Below are positions 53,762-62,333 of a stretch of 64,000 nt of DNA, in pieces. A program made the position numbers and the translations under genes. The notes below the pieces were generated by a model that had not been told where the DNA came from, made no database searches, and saw nothing but the letters and a program-made list of their open reading frames with translations. How positions within the stretch are numbered: the stretch's first letter is position 1; each line of letters begins with the position of its first letter. The stretch is from Hyaloperonospora brassicae (Eukaryota > Oomycota > Peronosporomycetes > Peronosporales > Peronosporaceae), in the NCBI GenBank assembly GCA_947650285.1, contig CANTFL010001407.1, positions 434,001-498,000 on the forward strand, written 5' to 3'.

Positions 53762-54751
53762 ATGAACATGTTGGATGATGAAGAGACCTTTCACGCCACG
53801 AGTGAAGGGTTTAACCATTTGAGTGACATCGAATTGGGTGCGGTAGAACGCATTAGTTCTACCGTAGGCGAGTTCGCCATTAGCGCCATGTTGGAGTCTC
53901 TAGACAGAGACCAACAACATGCCGCTATCGCCAAGCTCATACAACATGAACTTGTCACCGAAAGGGAGAAAGTAGCCTTGCTTCACCAGCAAGGCTCTCA
54001 ACAGGCCGAGCAGTTGAGAGAACTCGGTGCTCAACAGACAGAGCTGTTGAGACAGCAGCAATTCAATGCTGCGGTGGGCAAAACGACACATTCGTTTCGT
54101 CCCGAGGTCATGAAAGTTGACATCTCCAAGTACAGTGGAGTTCCGGAGGACTCCCTGCTATTGTGGCTCGTCAAACTCGACAGATCCTTGAAGGCACGTC
54201 GTGTCGACGATGAGCAAATGAAACTCACATTTACTCCGACCCACTTGGCAGAGCGTGCCAAAACTTGGTCCCTGGGGCTCGAGAGTAGCGACCCAAATGT
54301 GTTTAGGTCGCTAGATGACTTCAAGTCCCGGCTCAGACAAACGTTTGAGCCGCCACGCGCTGAGTTCAGAGCTCATTCAGAGCTCCTGAAACTCAAGCAG
54401 GGTAAGCGTGATGTGCACACTTACGCACAACATATACGACTCCTCGCGAGTAGTATAACTGCTAACCCAGTCCATGAACGCACGTTGACTACGGCGTTCA
54501 TGCAAGGGATCGCAGAAGGGCCCGTCAGGAGCCACCTGTTCCGCCTTGAGCTGAATACGCTTGAAGAAGCAATACCAGCCGCGGAACAGGAAGACTTTAG
54601 CATGAGACAGGCTCATGCTAGCTCAAACTCTTATCGTCCACCAAGACGACAAGAGATCGGAGGTCCAGAACCAATGGACCTCTGCTATGTTGAGAGCGAG
54701 AGACCTCGCTCTTCGAACAACAAGCTGTTGCAGAGGTGCAATCGCTGTTAG
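53762..54751 (+). CDS. gag: Element B Gag
   Basis: 329 codons, same as element A Gag except Val for Phe in GIAEGPVRSH. Capsid-like Gag domain in the middle. The frame is closed by TAG at 54749-54751 inside the CCHC knuckle, after C-N-R-C; beyond it K-L-R-H-Y-A-Y-E-C completes the knuckle in the same frame, and about 30 more codons stay open. Confidence 0.92.
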   Translation: MNMLDDEETFHATSEGFNHLSDIELGAVERISSTVGEFAISAMLESLDRDQQHAAIAKLIQHELVTEREKVALLHQQGSQQAEQLRELGAQQTELLRQQQFNAAVGKTTHSFRPEVMKVDISKYSGVPEDSLLLWLVKLDRSLKARRVDDEQMKLTFTPTHLAERAKTWSLGLESSDPNVFRSLDDFKSRLRQTFEPPRAEFRAHSELLKLKQGKRDVHTYAQHIRLLASSITANPVHERTLTTAFMQGIAEGPVRSHLFRLELNTLEEAIPAAEQEDFSMRQAHASSNSYRPPRRQEIGGPEPMDLCYVESERPRSSNNKLLQRCNRC

Positions 54752-54954
54752 AAGTTAAGACACTACGCATACGAGTGTAGTGCTCCACTCCCAGTACCAA
54801 ACGGTACTGAGCGAAATGGACGACCATTTGCCAGAAAGGGCAATGGGCGTGGGTCCAGCGCTGTTGCGAAGCCGCAATAGCGAGACGGACCATCAAAAAA
54901 TGGTCGGGTTCAGTAGGGGCGGAGCGCCCTACTGATCCAGCAACCTCGAGAGAA

Positions 54955-57537
54955 TTTGCAAATCTCCAGACAAAGTTGTCCTTAGATACGCAACCGTTGT
55001 GTGTCTCTGCACCTGGTGATGAGATGTCACTCACTACCTTGAAGTTGGAAGCGACAAATGATTTGTCGGTTCGTGCCCTAGTAGACTGTGGGGCGTCGAA
55101 CAACTTTGTTCGACGCCAGTCACTAGAGGGTCGTAGGCTCAAGTTCGTTGAGCGCGACATTCCCCTCACAAGGATGACGGTGCGCCTTGCAACAGGCGCA
55201 TCGATTACCGTTGCGAGACGTGTAGTAGGAATCCACTACATGCTAGAGGGCGAACAGTACGATGATGACTTCATCATACTAGATCTGGATGAAAAATTTG
55301 ATGTCATCCTGGGATTACCTTGGCTCAGAAAATACGAGCCAAGGGTGATCTGGCAGCATCGATCCGTGAAGATGCCTGCCGCTTGTTCATCAGATGGTCA
55401 TCTGATGAACATTTTAGAGCGTCCACAAGCGTGTGGATGTTCTGCGAGTGAGTGCGATGGACTCACTTGCGGTACGGTCGTTAGCACGACTGCACAAGAT
55501 CACAGTGTAGTTGATCACTACACTGTGGAGCAAGCTCCCGGCGACTGTACAGGAGTACAGGCTGCGCCGAAGGTCCACCACTCGAAGAAGTCGAGTGGAC
55601 CGGGACATGGATGCATGCCTAGCGGGCAGCATCTTAGAAGTGAGAAAGCTGTTGCCTCCAAGGGGCAACATGGATATCCTAGGTCGACTGGAGAGTCGAC
55701 CGTAGAGGATCGGTGCCTGACTGTGGTTGCACAGCCACAGTCGGAAGACGTCGAGGGAATAAGTCCCCACGTGCTGGAGGAAGGAATTCCTCAAGAGTCA
55801 CTTGCTGAAGGATCAGGCCCTCAGCAACCTGTGGAAGCAAGTTCCCAGGAAGAAACCGAGACGTTGAACGTCTTGGTCAATGACGCATCAAGTGTAGGCG
55901 CTTTTACACTTGATCTGATTGTGCATCCGAAGTTAACTTCGGAGATAACTCAGTTGCCAACGCTAGAACCGAAACGGTTCTTGCGTGATCTGCGTAGTGG
56001 CAAAGTCAAGCAGATCTGCATACTCGTCACAGAGGATGAGTATGTGGCCGATATTCGGTCGGCAACAGTATTTGCTGGGAACGAACGGGTTCTCGGCAGC
56101 TCATCGATTGACGAAAGTGTCCTCGATGAGAAGACTCGGATTGAGCGATACACGTCTCAATCCTGGGAGTCACTTCAGGCAAATCCTTTGTATAAGGATT
56201 TGATCGAATTCAGGGATGTGTTCCCTGAATCCGTACCTTGCGAGTTGTCTAAGGACAAAGGCACTCGACACGAGATCGAGCTCAAACCGGGCTCGAAGTA
56301 CTGCGTCATGAAGCAGTGGCCACTGCCTCGTGAACAAGTACTAGCGATCGACAAGTTCTTTGCCGATCGCTTAGCAGCGGTCCATGTGAGGAATTTAACA
56401 TCCCCTCACAGCTCTCCGACCTTCTGTGTGCGAAAGGCCACAGGAGGATGGCGGATAGTGCACGCATTCAACAAATTGAATGCTGCAACGGTACCGGCTC
56501 AGACGCCGATACCGAGGAAGGACGTAATCATAGATGGTATGTCAAAGAGTACCATCTTTTTGTCCATGGATCTGATGGATGGGTTCTATCAGATCCTCAT
56601 GCGTGAACGGGACATCCTGTTCACTGCAGTGAGTACCCCCAGCGGGATGCTGTGGGAGTGGCTAGTGATGCCACAGGTGCTGAGCAATGCCCCTGCAACG
56701 TTCAACAGATGTGTCACAAATCTGTTGAGACCGGTGCGAGACTTCGCACCGACTTACTTCGACGATGCGTTCGTTCATAGCCGGGCTATGGACGGAAAGA
56801 CGGAAGCTGAAGTTCACAGAACTCACGTTTGTCAAGTCCTTCAACTTATGTGCAAGCATAAGTTGTACGCCAACCTCAAGAAGTGTATATTCGCGGCTAG
56901 CGAAATACCATTTCTTGGGTGCATCGTGGGTAAACACGGCGTACGCCCTGATCCCGATAAGACCAAGGCGATCACCGACTGGCCAGTGCCAGTCGATGTC
57001 AAGGGACTAAGGAAGTTCCTTGGACTAGCGGCGTACTTGCACAAGTACTCGCGCAACTACGCCGAGAGGACTGTTCATCTTTTTTGCTTGCTCAAGAAAA
57101 ATGTCAAGTGGTCACGGAACGCTGAGTGCCAGCGTTCCTTTGAGGGTATCAAGCAAAGCTTGATGCAATCGCCGATCTTGGCGATTGCAGATCAGGACAG
57201 ACCATTTCATGTGGTTTGTGACGCCAGCGATTTTGCAATCGGCTGTGCGTTAATGCAATTTGATGCAGATGGCGCAGAGCGCGTCATCTGTTATCAGTCT
57301 CGTCATCTGCAGGCAGCTGAGCGCAATTACACAGTGCATGATAAGGAACTCCTTGCCATGAAGTATGCACTGGCTAAGTTTCGCGTCTATCTCTTGGGAG
57401 ATAGACCGTTCATCGTCTACACGGACCATGCGTCACTACGCACGGCCGTAAACAGCCCACACCTCTCGCAAAGGATGGCGAGGTGGCTGTCTTTCTTCGC
57501 GGAGTACAACTTCTCCGTGGAGTATAAACTAGGATGA
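54955..57537 (+). CDS. pol: Element B protease-RT-RNase H polyprotein
   Basis: 853 codons from the first possible initiator at 54976. The frame is open upstream without ATG and reads EFANLQTKL there, conserved in E1, so translation probably comes by frameshift from gag. Retropepsin ALVDCGASNNF, RT and RNase H motifs as in element A. The RT active site reads YFDDA rather than YFDDV. The frame ends in TGA (57535-57537) after VEYKLG. Confidence 0.9.
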   Translation, partial: FANLQTKLSLDTQPLCVSAPGDEMSLTTLKLEATNDLSVRALVDCGASNNFVRRQSLEGRRLKFVERDIPLTRMTVRLATGASITVARRVVGIHYMLEGEQYDDDFIILDLDEKFDVILGLPWLRKYEPRVIWQHRSVKMPAACSSDGHLMNILERPQACGCSASECDGLTCGTVVSTTAQDHSVVDHYTVEQAPGDCTGVQAAPKVHHSKKSSGPGHGCMPSGQHLRSEKAVASKGQHGYPRSTGESTVEDRCLTVVAQPQSEDVEGISPHVLEEGIPQESLAEGSGPQQPVEASSQEETETLNVLVNDASSVGAFTLDLIVHPKLTSEITQLPTLEPKRFLRDLRSGKVKQICILVTEDEYVADIRSATVFAGNERVLGSSSIDESVLDEKTRIERYTSQSWESLQANPLYKDLIEFRDVFPESVPCELSKDKGTRHEIELKPGSKYCVMKQWPLPREQVLAIDKFFADRLAAVHVRNLTSPHSSPTFCVRKATGGWRIVHAFNKLNAATVPAQTPIPRKDVIIDGMSKSTIFLSMDLMDGFYQILMRERDILFTAVSTPSGMLWEWLVMPQVLSNAPATFNRCVTNLLRPVRDFAPTYFDDAFVHSRAMDGKTEAEVHRTHVCQVLQLMCKHKLYANLKKCIFAASEIPFLGCIVGKHGVRPDPDKTKAITDWPVPVDVKGLRKFLGLAAYLHKYSRNYAERTVHLFCLLKKNVKWSRNAECQRSFEGIKQSLMQSPILAIADQDRPFHVVCDASDFAIGCALMQFDADGAERVICYQSRHLQAAERNYTVHDKELLAMKYALAKFRVYLLGDRPFIVYTDHASLRTAVNSPHLSQRMARWLSFFAEYNFSVEYKLG
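55385..55942. repeat. Cluster of perfect short inverted repeats in pol
   Basis: Examples: 55385-55410 (12-bp arms, 2-nt loop), 55422-55437 (6 bp), 55444-55470 (10 bp with one G-T), 55501-55527 (11 bp), 55578-55598 (8 bp), 55651-55669 (6 bp), 55682-55701 (8 bp), 55721-55740 (6 bp), 55927-55942 (16-bp perfect palindrome). Similar density is seen throughout the Gypsy elements. Confidence 0.9.
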
Positions 57538-59208
57538 ATCAATGTCGTCACTGATGCGCTTTCGCGCCGGCCCGATTTCGAGCCGGACGCACAATCCAAA
57601 AGTAAGCATAAGCCCACTGTTGCGACACTGTCAGTCAGTGTCCCGTCGTCAAGCTTACTTGACGACATACGAAAGGCATCCGCAGAAGATAAGGATCTTC
57701 TGCGATTAATAAATCATCTGTCGAATCCATCCAGTAAATCATTGAAAGATTTACCGGCTTTGTGCCGATCCTCATCGGATCGGTATAGTACACGCAACGG
57801 ATTGCTGTACTATACAGCTGTTGCCGGCGACACGCCTCGTGTCGTCGTCCCCCGCTCATACTGGTTTGCGTTTACGCATCTTGTACGTGTGTCACGATGC
57901 CCCAACAGGTGGTCATCGTGGGAGAGAAAAGACTTACCTCACGGTAAGTCGTGACTTTTACTGGCCACGCCAGTATCAGGTTGTACGCAAGTACATACGT
58001 GCTTGCGAGGTTTGTCAACGGTTGAAGCCTGGTCCTTCATCCCGTGCAACATTGCAACCTCTGCCTGTTCCGGCAGAGTGATGGCAGTCCGTTTCAATGG
58101 ACTTCGTCTTCGGTTTTCCCGAAGACGCTCAAAAGAATAATGGTATTCTTGTGTTTGTTGACCGGTTCAGCAAAATGGTCCATCTTGCTGCCGTACCCAA
58201 GTCGATCAAGGCTCAAGGTTGTGCTCGTGTCTTTCTCGACACGGTCTTTAGACTCCACGGGTTAACCCGTGAACTCGTATCCGACCGTGACCCTCGGTTC
58301 ACGGCGGCATTTTGGCAATCCGTGTTCCGTTCTCTCGGAACACGATTGACGATGTCCACTTCTGACCATCCGAAACAGATGGTCAGACGATACGTGCGAA
58401 CCGTGTCCTCGAAGAGATCCTTCGAGGATATGTCCACTCGTTTCCGAGTTGGAGCGAATTCCTACCCATGGTGGAATTCGCCATCAATAATTCGGTACAT
58501 GCTTCAACACAGCACACACCGTTTTACGTGAATGGTTTACGCCATCCACGTGTGCCCGCCCTTTTGGAGTGTGACTCTTGGATAAGGGGGGAGGGACTCG
58601 CTCGAGCAAAAATCGTTTGTTGCTCATCACGTGTCGACGATAACGTCGTCACGTATGATGCCGATGTCGATCAGGTCGACATCGATGAAGAACACCACCT
58701 CAATAATAGCGGCAACGCTATCACTGACTCGGATGATGATGACGATGCTGGTATATTCAGCATCGTCAACGACTATTACAGCGAGGAAGAAGACAACCTC
58801 GCTGAAGAAGAGAGCAATCTCTTAGCAGTGTGCACGAAGCGCACTGAAAGACAAAACAAAGAGTCAGCAGAGAACTTCCTGCTGACTCGAGAAGCGGTAG
58901 TCCGTTTCGTTCAGGACTTCATTGCAAATGCGGTGAACCGTCAGAAACGGAACGCAGACAAGAATGGAAGAGCAAATGTTCTTTCATTTAAGGTTAACGA
59001 CCTAGTACTACTGTCTACGGTAAACTTACCTGGACATGCAGTCACTAGTGTCGGCAGTAGTAAACTACTGCCGAAATACATTGGGCCATTTCGAGTGTTG
59101 CATCGCAAGGGCAATGCATACACAATCGAATTGCCACGTAAGATGCGCACGCATCCTACGTTTTACGTGTGGAGGCTCAGGCCGTGCTGTCAGTACGAGC
59201 CTTCTTAA
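57538..59208 (+). pseudogene. pol: Element B integrase and pol C-terminus
   Basis: After the TGA the frame continues INVVTDALSRRPDFEPDAQS, matching the RNase H-integrase linker of E1. The zinc domain lies in 57821-58081, the integrase core in 58097-58531 with ELVSDRDPRFT, and a frameshift follows within 58360-58480. A single long frame 58468-59208 (246 codons) then covers the end of the core through KYIGPFRVLHRKGNAYTIEL. Element A has a small deletion here that splits this frame. The TGA at 58079-58081 is shared with A. Confidence 0.88.
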
Positions 59209-60784
59209 TCCGATGAAGATAGTCCCCACGTTCAAGAACATCCACCAAGTTCTTGCGTTCGCGCTCCAGACGATCCGTCTGGCCGCGCTGATATGATACC
59301 TCGGAACTCAACCGAGACATCTCCCTGCGAGCTGTCGCCAGATCGCCGAATAGGGAGCGGACATCCCGCTCGACCTGAAGCTGCGCTGTGGCATAATCGG
59401 CGCGATCCCTCGCCCGATCAGGCTCGTTATCCTTGCGGTTCTACCACACGGTATCAGTCAAAGCGTAGCGCCGGTAGCGCTCGTGCTTCAAGTCATCGCG
59501 CAATTCATCGATTGCGCGAACCATCTCGTAAGGGTCGAGATGGTGAACCAAATCATCTGGAGGAGGTCTTTCCTCCTCCACCACATCCTTTGGTGGATGC
59601 TCACGGTGATCAACGCTTTCTAGTGGAGCGTATCTTGAATCACCGTGACGATTCAGGATCAAGGACGAGCTACCTCGTCCAGTGTCGGGGGTATCCACCC
59701 TCTTGGAACAGCTGGGAGCCCCGCTCTCAGCTGTTGATGGACGTTGAAGGTCTCGTCCGCCAGTATGACGAGAATCATCCGATGAGTCCTCGGGCCCATC
59801 GGTAAACATGCGCTTTTGGCGCTTGTAGACGGATTGCAAGTTTGCAATCGCGTCCCGCATCTCAGCCGAGATGTGTGCCCTTCCCCAGGGCGAATCTAGG
59901 GAATACACGTCCCTAGGTGCACGCTGCAAGTTGTCAACACAACTCGCACAAAGGTCTCCCCATGTGAGGCAAGGAATGCCTGCCTCACTCGATAAACAAT
60001 GCAACCGGTACCTAGCACCGGTTGGCGTTCGCCTTTCGAACCTGAGGCGTGTCGCCTCAAGTTTCTTGAGCCACCCTTCTCGTCCAAAATTCTTTACGTT
60101 TTGGACGAACGCGTTCCACGCAGCCAAAAGCGATGCTTTGTCACGCTTTTGGTTGCTGTTGTACCATCGATGTCTAAGGAAGACATCGAGATAAAAGTCT
60201 TCCTCAGCGCGAAAGTTCTTCGCGCTGGAACTCAAGCCGTGAAGCTCAGTTGCATCGAATAAGGGTATTCGATGGTGTTGGCTTGTCTCGTGAGACAAGC
60301 TATTGATGAGCCGTTCGGGCAAACGCCACGGCTTCGGCTCATCACGCTTCACATTGGTACCTTTGTTGGTACCACGGCTCCCAGATTGACGACGGCTCAC
60401 GCCATCGTCATCACGCTCGTGCAAAGACGCACGAGCTGGCGGTGGTAAAGAATAATATTCCTCACCACCCTGATCATCGTCATCACTGCCGAACAGACTT
60501 AGATGCAAATTACGAGTCCGTATGTTCGACAGTGGCCTTGACGAATACTGAGGCGTCGCCGGTGAGCGAGACGCCTCTGGAGCATTGCCCGAGTCAGACA
60601 CGTCTGACTCTCCAGAGTAGATGACCTCAACGTCGGGGTCATCATGCGCACGCGGTGAGGTGCCGCGTGCACCTGCAGCACCTGTTGCTGCAGGCGAAGA
60701 AGGAGCAGCACACGACGAATCGTCCGCCGCAGAGGCTGGCACAGCACCGGGCTGTATGGGTCTTGAGTCACCTCGCACAGACAT
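59177..60784 (-). CDS. Antisense additional ORF (aORF) of element B
   Basis: Mirror copy of the element A aORF: ATG at 60784, 447 codons to TAG (59441-59443), then the same frame on through an Arg/Glu-rich coiled coil to TGA at 59177-59179. It differs from A at two residues (WRLPER for WRFPER, YNSNQK for YNGNQK). It starts about 130 bp inside the outer LTR, so an antisense promoter in that LTR could drive it (inference). Function unknown. Confidence 0.7.
59293..59805 (+). pseudogene. Element B chromodomain segment of pol
   Basis: 170 codons, one residue different from element A (YPCG for YPCC). The chromodomain at about residues 108-163 includes the same QCRGY with Cys in place of the cage Trp. 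Fully overlapped by the minus-strand aORF. Confidence 0.82.
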
Positions 60785-60899
60785 GTTAACTATGCGAGGT
60801 CAAGCGGAAAGTGAATGGAACGGACCCAACTAGTGCTCCCTGTCTCAATGGTGGCCAACGGGTGGCCGCCATATTTTCGATAGGCATACGGTGACTATC

Positions 60900-60915
60900 A
60901 GTTAAGGGGGGATGA
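60900..60915 (+). promoter_or_regulatory. Element B polypurine tract
   Basis: AGTTAAGGGGGGATGA directly before the 3' LTR, the usual plus-strand primer site. Equivalent tracts abut the 3' LTRs of A and E1 on the minus strand. Confidence 0.7.
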
Positions 60916-61309
60916 TGTAACGGGGCAGCCCGTTACATGGAATTGTCACTTTAAAGAAACAATGACAATAAATAATATTATGTTGAATATACTTTGAACA
61001 ATATCACTAAAGTGATAATATTGAAGGGTCGACCAAAGGGTCTGTTCATTGGTTGATATCGTGATGATATCAACCCACCAATCGCCGCAAGACGCGCGCA
61101 ATGAGTGGTGACGAGACGTCACCATACACTCCAGTTATATTAGTATAGTTAAGCTAAGTCAAACGAAGAGACAGTAGTTTAAAGACTTAATAATATTAAT
61201 ATAACACTTCTACTTTTACCCTACCTACGCTTCCTCGCTTGCCACGTGTACGTCTGTCGGGGCACCCAAAACCCTTGCGTTAAGTTACGCAAGGGTGTGC
61301 CCCGTTACA
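60916..61309 (+). repeat. Element B 3' LTR (outer)
   Basis: 394 bp, TGTAACGGGGCAGCCCGTTACA to CCCCGTTACA. It is similar to the outer LTR of A but with more differences than the element interiors show. Confidence 0.93.
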
Positions 61310-61979
61310 GTCAAGGGTTCGTTCGACCTGAAGTCGGTACCTACAGTGTTGTCATGACTGAGAATCACCAGCTCTCGTTTGCACAAGATATTGTCGACGC
61401 GACAGCAAACAAATGTTGTGTCCTCAACCGGCTGCGACCGCTATCAAAATGTCGGCGCTCCTTGCTTGAGTGGTAGTCACACCTGAGCTGACACCATTTG
61501 TTCTTTTGTTTCCCTGTCGGAGCCCACGTCAGAAAACGTTTGATTGGAGTGTCGCTGGTCGATTTGCAGTACAGCTAGTTTCAGTAGATACCCTTATAGC
61601 TAATACGATTGGGCGGCTAAAACAATATGAGGCAGTAGAGGATATTAGGTAGGAGAGGTAGGTGGTCACGTGGTCTACTTCTCTTGCCCAACGTCGGGCC
61701 GGCAACTTTTTATAACTACAAGGGGTTATTCGCGAAAAAAGATCAGCTAAAGGGATCTACTACAGTGCCAGAGCGTGAGGGGGCATCGGCCTATCTGCGT
61801 GTCCCGTTTCGTCGTCTGCTTCTCGCTGGCTCTGGATCTGGACGACGCAAATCAGATGCAAGGTGGCCCAATGGGGATAGAAGCGCTGTAGATCGTGGTC
61901 GAAGGTCGAAGTAGCGGCTTATTGGTCATTCCCCAATCTGCTTCCGAGCCGACAAGTCCCAAGTACCCAAGTGACGACC
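61310..61979. other. Between Gypsy B and effector candidate
   Basis: About 670 bp directly upstream of the second effector candidate. No gene recognised. It must hold the promoter unless the LTR contributes. Confidence 0.5.
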
Positions 61980-62333
61980 ATGCGCTTCATCTTCGCCGCC
62001 GCGTTCGCTGTAGCGTTTGTACTCGTTTCGACTCCATCGACTGCTTCTTCCGTCGTCGAACCATCCGGCGCGTCGCAGATTGTTCCACTTGGTCATGATT
62101 TTAGCGGGCTTGGAGAAGGCCGTAATCATCTGCGACCGGACAGGACATACACTGGAGTCATCAATGCTGGCGAGGAAGAGAGGAAGTACCGGGGCCCTCT
62201 TTTGGAGTATTTAAAGCATATTTTCATATTCGTATATGTGCCTTACAAAGATATCCAATACATGTTAGCGTGGCTCAAGGATAAAATTGGGCTCATCTTT
62301 GAAGCGTTGAAGAACAAGGTCAAAAAAACTTAA
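61980..62333 (+). CDS. Small secreted RXLR-like/EER effector candidate
   Basis: 117 residues from ATG 61980 (an upstream GTG is in frame). Residues 1-23 are a signal peptide (FIFAAAFAVAFVLVSTPS). NHLRPDRT at 49-56 is a degenerate RXLR with the first Arg replaced, and GEEER at 64-68 fits dEER. The C-terminal 45 residues are hydrophobic-amphipathic and Lys-tipped (IFIFVYVPYKDIQYMLAWLK) and could be one short helical module or a truncated WY-type fold; too short to decide. It lies 670 bp from a Gypsy LTR. Delivery to host cells is inferred from motif context only. Confidence 0.68.
   Translation: MRFIFAAAFAVAFVLVSTPSTASSVVEPSGASQIVPLGHDFSGLGEGRNHLRPDRTYTGVINAGEEERKYRGPLLEYLKHIFIFVYVPYKDIQYMLAWLKDKIGLIFEALKNKVKKT

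Larger units (their letters stand above)
53305..61309 (+). mobile_element. Ty3/Gypsy chromovirus, element B (right palindrome arm)
   Basis: About 8.0 kb, gag-pol on the plus strand, mirror image of element A. Inner 5' LTR 53305-53717, outer 3' LTR 60916-61309. Domain order: Gag, protease, RT, RNase H, integrase, chromodomain, with the antisense ORF on the minus strand. It is near-identical to A from about 53363 to 60882 and diverges sharply outside that. No target duplication (flanks CTCCA and GTCAA). A and B transcribe away from each other. Confidence 0.95.
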
